Made by a program: the position numbers and the translations under genes
DNA from: Crocinitomicaceae bacterium
GTDB taxonomy: Bacteria; Bacteroidota; Bacteroidia; Flavobacteriales_D; Crocinitomicaceae
Assembly (NCBI GenBank): GCA_021740085.1
Contig: JAIPAL010000001.1
Span: 62,001-126,000 of the forward strand
DNA: 64,000 nucleotides
Reading direction: 5' to 3'
Part shown: piece by piece, positions 47,730 through 54,687 of the stretch
Layout: the number at the start of each line of letters is the position of its first letter
Numbering within the stretch: the first letter of the stretch is position 1
The notes under the pieces: generated by a model
Told to the model about the DNA's origin: nothing
The model's database searches: none
Seen by the model: the letters and a program-made list of their open reading frames with translations, nothing else

Positions 47730-48143
47730 ATGTATCCAGCAGAATTAGTAAATCCAATGAAAGCCGACCTGATTAACGCGGGGTTTTCTCAATTAACATC
47801 GAGTGAAGAAGTTGATAGTTCCATACAAAACACGGAAGGAGTTGTTCTTATGGTTGTGAATTCGGTTTGTGGCTGCGCAGCAGGAAATATGCGTCCAGGT
47901 GTAAAGCTATCGCTTACAGGGGATAAAAAACCAACTGCATTATTCACTGTTTTTGCTGGGGTTGACGGCGAAGCGGTAAATCAAGCAAGAAAATATTTTT
48001 TACCGTATCCCCCATCATCGCCTTCTATTGCCTTATTTAAGGATGGTGTATTGGTTCATTTTTTAGAGCGTCACCATATCGAAGGTGGCACGGCACAAAT
48101 GATAGCCGCGAATCTTAGCGCCGCTTATGAAGCTTATTGTTAA
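47730..48143 (+). CDS. Bacilliredoxin (BrxA/BrxB, YphP/YqiW family)
   Basis: A 137-residue protein with the CGC active motif at C47-G48-C49 (NSVCGCAAGNMRPG), the hallmark of bacilliredoxins (DUF1094). In Firmicutes these remove bacillithiol from S-bacillithiolated proteins; Bacteroidota species also carry them. Further family motifs are FTVFAGVDGEAVNQAR and FLPYPPSSPSIALFKDG. An ArsC/Spx-like gene follows 3 bases on, so both may serve thiol stress. Confidence 0.92.
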   Translation: MYPAELVNPMKADLINAGFSQLTSSEEVDSSIQNTEGVVLMVVNSVCGCAAGNMRPGVKLSLTGDKKPTALFTVFAGVDGEAVNQARKYFLPYPPSSPSIALFKDGVLVHFLERHHIEGGTAQMIAANLSAAYEAYC

Positions 48144-48146
48144 GCA

Positions 48147-48515
48147 ATGAAGTCGGTTTACTTTTTAAGTTCCTGTTCTACCTGTCAACGCATACTAAAA
48201 CAATTAAATTTACCAAGCGACATTTCACTGATTGATATCAAACAAACGAACATCGACGGCGAAGCCTTGGATAAAATTGCTGGTATGGCAGGGTCTTATG
48301 AGCAGCTCTTTTCAAAAAAAGCGATAAAATATAAGGCCTTAGGCTACGATAAATTAAGCCTTAGTGAAATCGAATACCGTAATATTATACTGGAAGAATA
48401 TACTTTTTTAAGGCGCCCAGTTATTGTATATGACGACTTCTTCTCGATCGGAAATTCAAAGGAAGAAGTGAATAAAGCGATTGCTTTTTTTGAAAATTTA
48501 AGTCCGACGAAGTAA
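48147..48515 (+). CDS. ArsC/Spx-family thioredoxin-fold protein
   Basis: A 122-residue protein with C10-x-x-C13 (SSCSTCQR) at the first helix start and the RRPVIVYDD segment, as in ArsC/Spx/YffB proteins. It may act as a glutaredoxin- or bacilliredoxin-dependent reductase or, like Spx, bind RNA polymerase; the Spx-like Cys-x-x-Cys is present, but no regulatory context tells them apart. It stands 3 bases after the bacilliredoxin gene. The 3' end overlaps the flippase gene by 18 bases in convergent orientation. Confidence 0.8.
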   Translation: MKSVYFLSSCSTCQRILKQLNLPSDISLIDIKQTNIDGEALDKIAGMAGSYEQLFSKKAIKYKALGYDKLSLSEIEYRNIILEEYTFLRRPVIVYDDFFSIGNSKEEVNKAIAFFENLSPTK

Positions 48516-49979
48516 ACCTCGTTCCATTCCAATTACGAAGAGGGCGTAAAGTAGAATGAGCAGGTTCCCAAATGCGAGAAGCGGTAAACTAGCGCTTGTT
48601 AGTTCCAAATTAAAAAATAGCCGCGCTAAAGTAAAGAGACCAAAAATTCCGATTGCTCCGCCCACATATACCATGAATTTTTTAGTGTTGTATGGAATTT
48701 TATAATACTTCTGTCCAAGGATATATGACAGCACCATTTGCAGCGCGTATACAATTAATGTGGCCCAAGCGCATGCCATAAAACCATATTCAGGAATAAA
48801 AAGCAAATTTATACCAATGGTAAATCCTGCACCCACCAATGCAATGTATGCACCAAATTTAGTTTTCCCACTCAATTTATACCAGATGCTTTGGTTATAG
48901 TAAATACCCAAAAACACATTCGCCATTAGTAAAATAGGCACCACTTTCAGTCCTTCCCAATATACTTCAGTCCGGATGAAAAATTTAAATAAACTTAAAT
49001 TAATACTTACTGCTAAGAAGATTAAACATACCACAGCAATGAACAGGTTCATAATTTTGGAATATACTTTATTCCGATCTTCATTTTTTAACTGTTCAAA
49101 AAAGAAGGGTTCAGCTGCATATCGATACGCTTGTAACAGGATTGTTACCAACATGGCTAATTTATAACACGCGCTATATATTCCCACCTCGGCTTCCGCC
49201 GCCTGCAGCGATCCGGGAATTAAAGGGTCATACAGCACTTGTTTAAGTAGAATTCGATCAATCGTTTCGTTAATTATTCCAGCAAATCCAGCAATAACAA
49301 GTGGAAAAGAGTAGGCGAGTAAGCTTTTCACAAAGACCCAATCTATTTTAAGGACCACTTTTGAAATAATATCATAAACCAAGAGCAATTTTATTAGTGA
49401 AGCACAGAGATTCGCAATTAAAATGAATAATATTCCCTCTTCTGGTCTTGCCGGATCGAAAAAACCAAGCAGTAAAATAAGATTTAGGGCAATATTAACC
49501 CCAATGGATGAAAGTTGTATGATCGTAAAGCGCAGCGCCTTTTCTTCAACTCTAAGACGGGCCATCGGGATGCTTGCTATTGCATCAAGACAGACAATTG
49601 CACCTAATAAAACGATGTATTCATTGTGCCCTTCATATAACATAAAAGCAGCCAGGTCATTATTGAAATACAATAAACCAAAATAAAAGAGGACGTTTAT
49701 ACCAAGAACGGTGAGAAAACTATTTGAAAAGACTTTTTCTTTGTCTTCACTTCCCTGAAGAAACCTAAAAAAGGCCGTTTCCATTCCAAAAGACAAAAAG
49801 ACAATTAAAAAGGCTACCCAGGCATAAAGTTCAGAAACCACTCCATAATCTGCGGGATCTTTAAAGACAGAACTATCTGTATACAAGGGGACTAGCAAAT
49901 AATTTAGGAGCCGCCCAACAATGCTTGAGAGCCCATAAATCGCCGTTTGGCCAAGAAGTTTTTTAATATTAAAGTTCAT
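48498..49979 (-). CDS. Lipopolysaccharide/oligosaccharide flippase, MATE/MVF-like (Wzx-type)
   Basis: A 493-residue polysaccharide transporter with about 12-14 membrane segments. Typical motifs: GLSSIVGRLLNYLLVPLYT near the N-terminus, then SELYAWVAFLIVF and RLRVEEKALRFT. It would move lipid-linked oligosaccharides across the inner membrane. The start overlaps the enoyl-CoA hydratase stop by 4 bases, giving an odd functional pair. Its cargo is unknown; other glycan genes lie at 40-45 kb. Confidence 0.85.
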   Translation of the reverse strand: MNFNIKKLLGQTAIYGLSSIVGRLLNYLLVPLYTDSSVFKDPADYGVVSELYAWVAFLIVFLSFGMETAFFRFLQGSEDKEKVFSNSFLTVLGINVLFYFGLLYFNNDLAAFMLYEGHNEYIVLLGAIVCLDAIASIPMARLRVEEKALRFTIIQLSSIGVNIALNLILLLGFFDPARPEEGILFILIANLCASLIKLLLVYDIISKVVLKIDWVFVKSLLAYSFPLVIAGFAGIINETIDRILLKQVLYDPLIPGSLQAAEAEVGIYSACYKLAMLVTILLQAYRYAAEPFFFEQLKNEDRNKVYSKIMNLFIAVVCLIFLAVSINLSLFKFFIRTEVYWEGLKVVPILLMANVFLGIYYNQSIWYKLSGKTKFGAYIALVGAGFTIGINLLFIPEYGFMACAWATLIVYALQMVLSYILGQKYYKIPYNTKKFMVYVGGAIGIFGLFTLARLFFNLELTSASLPLLAFGNLLILLYALFVIGMERGLLRRT

Positions 49980-50755
49980 TTACCCCTAAAACTAGGTTTT
50001 TCTTTAGAAAGAAAGGCACTAGTACCGGTTTTAAAATCCTTGGTTCCAAAACATTTACCAAACTCTTCTATTTCAACATTATATCCATTTACACCATCCG
50101 TAAAACCAGCATTAACAGCAACAATTGCCGCAGCGATAGCACTAGGAGAATTGCGCATTATTTTTTGTCCGATTTCCATAGCTTTAGTAAGCAAATCCGA
50201 TGATTCTACAACATGGTTAACTAGGCCCATTCGCCAAGCCTCCTCAGCCGAAATCATACCCGCGGTAAAAATCATTTCATTGGCACGGCCCTTACCTACC
50301 AATTGTGCTAATCGTTGTGTTCCTCCATAACCTGGAATTAACCCCAAGGACACTTCTGGCAGCCCAAGTTTGGCATTGGAGGACGCTACCCGCAAATGGC
50401 AGGATAAGGCAAGCTCTAATCCCCCGCCAAGAGCAAAGCCATTAATAGCCGCGATAACTGGTTTCGTTAGGTTTTCAATTAAATTAAAGAGGGATGATTG
50501 CCCAGTTTTAGCGAGTGTGCCTCCTTCGCTGATTGAAAAATCAGCAAATTCTTTAATATCAGCACCTGCAACAAATGACTTTTCTCCTTCTCCTGTTATG
50601 ATGATAAGTCCGACTGAATCTTCCTTATCAGCTTCCAAGAGCGCTTGGCTTAATTCTGAAATGGTGTTTTTATTTAAAGCATTCAATTGCGCGGGACGAT
50701 TAATAGTTATTATTCGAATTCCGTTTTCGGTCTTTATTAATACGTTTTCGTACAT
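49976..50755 (-). CDS. Enoyl-CoA hydratase/isomerase family (crotonase)
   Basis: A 259-residue crotonase-fold protein. The oxyanion-hole segment FVAGADIKEFADF, then INGFALGGGLELALSCHLRVAS and LPEVSLGLIPGYGGTQRL, are diagnostic. Both catalytic Glu positions of an enoyl-CoA hydratase seem to be present (GGGLELAL and GLPEVSLG). It could be a short-chain 3-hydroxybutyryl-CoA dehydratase or a beta-oxidation hydratase. A full promoter is seen at 50775-50802 and the flippase gene overlaps at the 3' end by 4 bases. Confidence 0.9.
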   Translation of the reverse strand: MYENVLIKTENGIRIITINRPAQLNALNKNTISELSQALLEADKEDSVGLIIITGEGEKSFVAGADIKEFADFSISEGGTLAKTGQSSLFNLIENLTKPVIAAINGFALGGGLELALSCHLRVASSNAKLGLPEVSLGLIPGYGGTQRLAQLVGKGRANEMIFTAGMISAEEAWRMGLVNHVVESSDLLTKAMEIGQKIMRNSPSAIAAAIVAVNAGFTDGVNGYNVEIEEFGKCFGTKDFKTGTSAFLSKEKPSFRGK

Positions 50756-50774
50756 TCTGATTGTTTTTATTGAC

Positions 50775-50802
50775 CAAAGTTACTATTTTTTTGGAAGTCC
50801 AA
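50775..50802 (-). promoter_or_regulatory. Bacteroidota-type promoter for the enoyl-CoA hydratase-flippase unit
   Basis: On the minus strand TTG (50800-50802), 17 bases, then TAACTTTG (50775-50782), a full match to TTG-N17-20-TAnnTTTG. The box ends 20 bases before the ATG. Confidence 0.6.
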
Positions 50803-50914
50803 AACGAGCTTCGTTACTTGGATTATTTGCGACGACCTCAATCAAGCGCTAAAAATAAACGGCTGTAAAGGCAGTCAATTTTTAGCATTCAGAACTTGTT
50901 TGTATTTTTATATA

Positions 50915-52495
50915 ATGAAACACCTACTTTTTGTTTTTTTTCTCTACTGTGGTTCTTGCTTCTGCCAAGTTAATTTAAGCTCGTCGAATATTCCAATTAT
51001 CATTATAACAACACCCGTGGGGCAAGTAATTAATGATGTAAACAGAATCGTCTGTGATATGGGAATTATTGATAATTCAACATCTCTTAATTTAATAAAC
51101 GACCCCTTCAATGGCTATAGTGGCAAAATTGCCATTGAAATAAGAGGGTCTACCTCCCAGCAATATCCAAAGAAAAGTTATGGCTTTGAGACGCAAACAA
51201 TTTTAGGTGCCAACAACAATGTTTCGTTATTGGGCCTACCAATAGAAAACGATTGGATATTAAATGGACCGTACACCGACAAAACAATGTTGCGCGATGT
51301 ATTAACGTATGATCTCTCGAAAAAAATGGGGCATTATGCTTCAAGGTATAAGTTTTGTGAATTGATAATAAACAATGTTTATTTGGGGGTTTATATTTTG
51401 CTCGAACGGATTAAAAGAGACAATGAACGTGTAGATATTGCTAATTTAGATATAGATGATTTAGCGGGCGATTCACTTACGGGCGGTTATATCATAAAAG
51501 TTGATAAATTAACAGGAGAGCCAGGAACTTCATGGAATTCAAATTTTAATAATGAGGTTGTTTTTCAATTTCATGATCCAGAAACGGATGAACTTCAGCC
51601 ACAGCAAATAAGCTACTTGCAAAACTTTATTTCTGACTTTGAAAATTCAATTCAAGTTGATCCGGAGTTAAATTATGCCTCTTTCATTGAACCCTCCTCC
51701 TTTTATGATTTCTTCTTATTACAAGAATTAGGAAGAACCGTTGATGGATACCGCTCAAGTTCTTTTATGTATAAAGATAAAAACTCGGGCAATTTTCAAG
51801 GAAAATTAGTTGCCGGTCCCATGTGGGATTTTAATTTAAGTTATGGAAACGCTGATTATTGTGATGCCCAACTAACAACTGGCTGGCAATATAATTTTGA
51901 TCAAATTTGCAATTTTACCTCTGCCATTCCTTTTTGGTGGGAAAGATTACTCGATTCACCAAGTTATAGAAATGGATTAAAATGTAGATGGAACGAATTA
52001 AGGCAAGGCGTTTTACATACCGACTCGATAAATTATTGGATAGACTCTATGTCTCTCTTGCTCACAGAGCCCCGTATACGGAATTTCCAGAAATGGCCCA
52101 TCATAGGCGTATATGTGAATTGGAATGGGTTTGTTGGGAACACCTATGAGGAAGATTTAGCATTTTTTAAAGACTATATTGCCACAAGAGCGAATTGGAT
52201 AGATGCTAATTTGCCGGGAATTTGTGATTTAAGTGTGAATTTAATTAATGGGGAAAATGACATTGATGTTTATCCGAACCCAAGCAAAGAAAACTTGTTT
52301 ATTGGGTCTAGCAATCTCCTAAAATCAATTGAAATTTACGACCAAACAGGTAAGGTGATTTCAACTCTTGACTTGAGCAATGAGCCATTAAAAACCATTG
52401 AAATTTCATTGTTACCATATAATGCAGGTGTTTATTTGTTAAAAATAACGCAGATAGACGATCGAGTATCCCAACGCCGATTTGTTAAACAATAA
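50915..52495 (+). CDS. CotH-kinase-domain protein with T9SS signal
   Basis: A 526-residue exported protein using the ATG at 50915; the frame is open 5 codons further up from a TTG. The signal peptide is MKHLLFVFFLYCGSCFC. The CotH kinase domain (about 30-425) shows IEIRGSTSQQYPKKSYGFE, NDWILNGPYTDKTMLRDVL, the ERIKRDNERVDI strand, GGYIIKVDK, and the metal-binding GPMWDFNLSYGNADY. A type A T9SS signal begins VYPNPSKENLFIG. Spore-coat CotH is a protein kinase in Bacillus; homologues in Bacteroidota are exported and their substrates are unknown. It lies 245 bases before the ssb trio. Confidence 0.85.
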   Translation: MKHLLFVFFLYCGSCFCQVNLSSSNIPIIIITTPVGQVINDVNRIVCDMGIIDNSTSLNLINDPFNGYSGKIAIEIRGSTSQQYPKKSYGFETQTILGANNNVSLLGLPIENDWILNGPYTDKTMLRDVLTYDLSKKMGHYASRYKFCELIINNVYLGVYILLERIKRDNERVDIANLDIDDLAGDSLTGGYIIKVDKLTGEPGTSWNSNFNNEVVFQFHDPETDELQPQQISYLQNFISDFENSIQVDPELNYASFIEPSSFYDFFLLQELGRTVDGYRSSSFMYKDKNSGNFQGKLVAGPMWDFNLSYGNADYCDAQLTTGWQYNFDQICNFTSAIPFWWERLLDSPSYRNGLKCRWNELRQGVLHTDSINYWIDSMSLLLTEPRIRNFQKWPIIGVYVNWNGFVGNTYEEDLAFFKDYIATRANWIDANLPGICDLSVNLINGENDIDVYPNPSKENLFIGSSNLLKSIEIYDQTGKVISTLDLSNEPLKTIEISLLPYNAGVYLLKITQIDDRVSQRRFVKQ

Positions 52496-52563
52496 AAAGT
52501 TCAAGCGACACTCATTTTTTTTATTGGAAGAAAGAAAATTATTTATAAAGCACAACTAGCTCT

Positions 52564-52708
52564 AAATCAACGGCTTGATTTCAGTTTGTGTCTTGTCTAT
52601 CCGACAACAAACGAATAATAATCGAAACTAAACGAAAGACAACCGAAACAAAGATCGCCTTGTTCGAAACTTTGCACCGTTGATTTCAGACAATGGCGTT
52701 TGATTCAG
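52564..52708 (+). promoter_or_regulatory. Complex upstream region of the ssb cluster (inverted repeat and phased CGA repeats)
   Basis: The 245-base gap 52496-52740 holds: a perfect 7-bp inverted repeat AAATCAA-CGGC-TTGATTT (52564-52581); three near-copies of TTGATTTCAG at 52575, 52680 and (one T fewer) 52700; and a run of CGA-centred units beginning at 52602, 52612, 52623, 52633, 52644 and 52665, spaced 10, 11, 10, 11 and 21 bases, that is, on one face of the helix. No TAnnTTTG box is evident. A cooperative binding region for a regulator or for SSB itself is possible. Confidence 0.5.
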
Positions 52709-52740
52709 CATAATTATCGAATCATTTAAATATAAAAACA

Positions 52741-53094
52741 ATGAACACATTAAAAAACAAAGTCAATTTAATTGGCCGCTTAGGAGCACAACCAGAGGTA
52801 GTAACTTTTGATTCCGGAAAAACATTAGCCCGTTTCAACTTGGCAACAAACGAAAATTATAAAGACAAAAAGGGTGAGTGGGTAGAGAGTACACAGTGGC
52901 ATACCATCAATACATGGGGAAAGACGGCAGAGCGTGTAAAACAACATCTAACAAAAGGACAAGAAATAATTTTAGAAGGAAAGTTGGTTCATCAAACCTA
53001 TGAAACGGCTGCAGGAGAAAAACGCTATGCTACGATTATCGAAGCGACGGAATTTTTAGTGATTAGCGAAAAAAAAGAAGTGATAAACAAATAA
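52741..53094 (+). CDS. ssb: Single-stranded DNA-binding protein, tail-less (first of three)
   Basis: A 117-residue OB-fold SSB: NKVNLIGRLGAQPEV, GKTLARFNLATNENY, the STQWHTINTWGKTAE strand with a conserved Trp, and GQEIILEGKLVHQTYET. It ends EFLVISEKKEVINK, with no Gly/Gln-rich linker and no acidic DDDIPF-like tip, so it should not recruit the usual SSB partner proteins. It is the closest of the three to ordinary SSB. A second ssb starts 18 bases downstream. Confidence 0.9.
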   Translation: MNTLKNKVNLIGRLGAQPEVVTFDSGKTLARFNLATNENYKDKKGEWVESTQWHTINTWGKTAERVKQHLTKGQEIILEGKLVHQTYETAAGEKRYATIIEATEFLVISEKKEVINK

Positions 53095-53112
53095 ATACAA
53101 AATAGTACGTTT

Positions 53113-53424
53113 ATGAATCACGTGAATTTAATCGGAAAAATGGGCACGGCCCCCACATTTGCCAAAACAGAAGAAGGAAAACTAGTTGCTAGGTTTCTCT
53201 TGTCAACAAGTGAATTTTATTGCGATAGCAAAGGAACGACCAAGACAAGAAATAACAACCACCGAATTTCCGCATGGGGAAGATGGGTTCCAATAATTGA
53301 GGAATATGGCATAGAGGGTACTCGTCTAGCTATCGAGGGTAAGCTCATTAATCGATTTTATCAATCAAATGGAAAGCCAGCATGTATAACAGAAGTGGAG
53401 GTGAATGACCTAATTATCATGTAA
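53113..53424 (+). CDS. Single-stranded DNA-binding protein, tail-less (second of three)
   Basis: A 103-residue divergent SSB. It keeps NHVNLIGKMGTAPTF, GKLVARFLLST, the NNNHRISAWGRW strand (Trp retained) and TRLAIEGKLINRFYQS, but has unusual Cys residues and differs strongly from its neighbours, including a TTKTRNNNH loop. It ends DLIIM right after the last OB strand, with no acidic tip. A 104-base spacer with a GC-rich hairpin separates it from the third copy. Confidence 0.85.
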   Translation: MNHVNLIGKMGTAPTFAKTEEGKLVARFLLSTSEFYCDSKGTTKTRNNNHRISAWGRWVPIIEEYGIEGTRLAIEGKLINRFYQSNGKPACITEVEVNDLIIM

Positions 53425-53442
53425 TATTATTAAAACTAACGA

Positions 53443-53488
53443 GGACCGGCGACCATCGGCGCCGCAATGATCACGGATTTGCCGGTCC
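53443..53488 (+). repeat. GC-rich inverted repeat (hairpin) between the second and third ssb
   Basis: GGACCGGC (53443-53450) is perfectly complementary to GCCGGTCC (53481-53488), enclosing 30 bases which also contain the self-complementary CGGCGCCG (53457-53464) and TGATCA. It stands out in an AT-rich genome. No T-run follows, so it is not a normal terminator. It may be a structured RNA, an attenuator or a folded ssDNA substrate. Confidence 0.6.
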
Positions 53489-53528
53489 CACTATATATAT
53501 CAACAATGCGTAAAATACACAGTAAAAT

Positions 53529-53855
53529 ATGAATACAATTAGAAATTATGTTACCCTGGTGGGCAATATTGGCACACCAGCAAAAATAACAAAGTATGAC
53601 GATGGAAAGTCCGTTGCCAGATTTAGTTTAGCCACCCAAAAAGTAACCCGCAATAATGACGGAAAATATACCGCTAAAATCCAATGGCATAGAGTGTATG
53701 CTTGGGGCAATTTAGCAGGTTTTATTGAAGAATATGCGGAAAAGGGAAAAAAGGTAGCAATTCATGGCCGGCTTGTAAACCGCAGCTATATTAATGATAA
53801 AGGAAAAAAAAGCAGTTTGACAGAAGTTGAACTTCGACAGATAATCGGCTTGTAA
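53529..53855 (+). CDS. Single-stranded DNA-binding protein, tail-less (third of three)
   Basis: A 108-residue OB-fold SSB with NYVTLVGNIGTPAKI, GKSVARFSLATQKV, KIQWHRVYAWGNLAG and KKVAIHGRLVNRSYI. It ends EVELRQIIGL without an acidic tip. All three copies share the N-terminal pattern but diverge widely in the loops, which argues for old duplication and specialisation. A strong intrinsic terminator lies 21 bases after the stop codon. Confidence 0.88.
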   Translation: MNTIRNYVTLVGNIGTPAKITKYDDGKSVARFSLATQKVTRNNDGKYTAKIQWHRVYAWGNLAGFIEEYAEKGKKVAIHGRLVNRSYINDKGKKSSLTEVELRQIIGL

Positions 53856-53876
53856 TAACCCTTAATTAAACAAATG

Positions 53877-53902
53877 AAAGCAGCTTCGGCTGCTTTTTTT
53901 TT
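53877..53902 (+). terminator. Intrinsic terminator after the ssb cluster
   Basis: AAAGCAGC (53877-53884), a TTCG tetraloop (53885-53888), GCTGCTTT (53889-53896) and a T-run to 53902. The UUCG loop makes a very stable hairpin. It ends the ssb run before the convergent YARHG gene. Confidence 0.9.
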
Positions 53903-53924
53903 GGAATATAATGAACGCCTTAAA

Positions 53925-54620
53925 TTAACAACCTGGCATATACATTTCTTCCACTTGTTTTATGAGTGAAAGATTGTGTTTTTCTATAGGAGTTAACTCA
54001 TCAGTTACATCCTTTTTCATTGGGACATACCAATCATATTTTTCAAAGATTTTCCTTAAATCCTTAGACTTAAATGCCATGCCATGTCGCGCAAAGATTT
54101 CATTTCGCATAATTCGCAATTCATTTTCTAAATAATCACTGTATAATTCATCAATATCCATTTTTCGTGTTGATAGTTCTGAATAAACGCCATTTTTTTC
54201 ATCGTAAACAAAATCTTTGCGAAGAAGCGAATAATTTTTGTTAGAACCATTTGAATTCCCTTTCCAATTTCCCGTTAGAGAACTTGGATTATTTACGGAC
54301 AAGTCAAACTCAAAGACCCCGTCATTTTTATCATCTCCAGGCTCATTAGCGACTACATGAACGCCCCCGTTTACGATTACATAGCTTCCGGAAAATCTCC
54401 GGTCATTTCCCGCCACAATTGATTTCCCGTCTATTTTTCCGTCAAACATTGTTAAAATAGTAACATTCATTTTATTTTCTCCGAATAAACCAACATACGA
54501 ACCAATGAACTGCTTCGTATCTACGACAATTTCTTTTGGTGCCTTAGGTTCCTCAGCGCTTTGGCAAGAAACGAATAGAATTGCTATCGCAAAGGATTGA
54601 ATAAAAAGTAGTTTTTTCAT
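53925..54620 (-). CDS. YARHG-domain lipoprotein
   Basis: A 231-residue protein with a lipoprotein signal: lipobox LFVSC, with the lipidated cysteine at C19. The C-terminal 75 residues are a YARHG domain (ENELRIMRNEIFARHG, FKSKDLRKIFEKYDWYVPM), named for its Tyr-Ala-Arg-His-Gly motif (FARHG here). The middle is a beta-rich region (SYVGLFGENKMNVTI) of unknown function. YARHG domains are extracellular with no established role. It stands alone, facing the ssb terminator. Confidence 0.85.
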   Translation of the reverse strand: MKKLLFIQSFAIAILFVSCQSAEEPKAPKEIVVDTKQFIGSYVGLFGENKMNVTILTMFDGKIDGKSIVAGNDRRFSGSYVIVNGGVHVVANEPGDDKNDGVFEFDLSVNNPSSLTGNWKGNSNGSNKNYSLLRKDFVYDEKNGVYSELSTRKMDIDELYSDYLENELRIMRNEIFARHGMAFKSKDLRKIFEKYDWYVPMKKDVTDELTPIEKHNLSLIKQVEEMYMPGC

Positions 54621-54687
54621 GGGTTTTTATTTTAATACTAAAGTAAAAAATTTATTCCAACATCCTGTTTTCGTAATTTATTATTGG

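Noticed and set aside
50783..50848. A 21-codon minus-strand frame ending NPSNEARFGLPKK upstream of the enoyl-CoA hydratase
   Set aside because: It looks somewhat protein-like but is very short, has no start codon, is preceded by an in-frame TAG and overlaps the promoter; chance is a sufficient explanation.
53425..53528. Integron attC-like site between ssb2 and ssb3
   Set aside because: The ends do not match the RYYYAAC/GTTRRRY core sites, and no integrase or cassette array is present.
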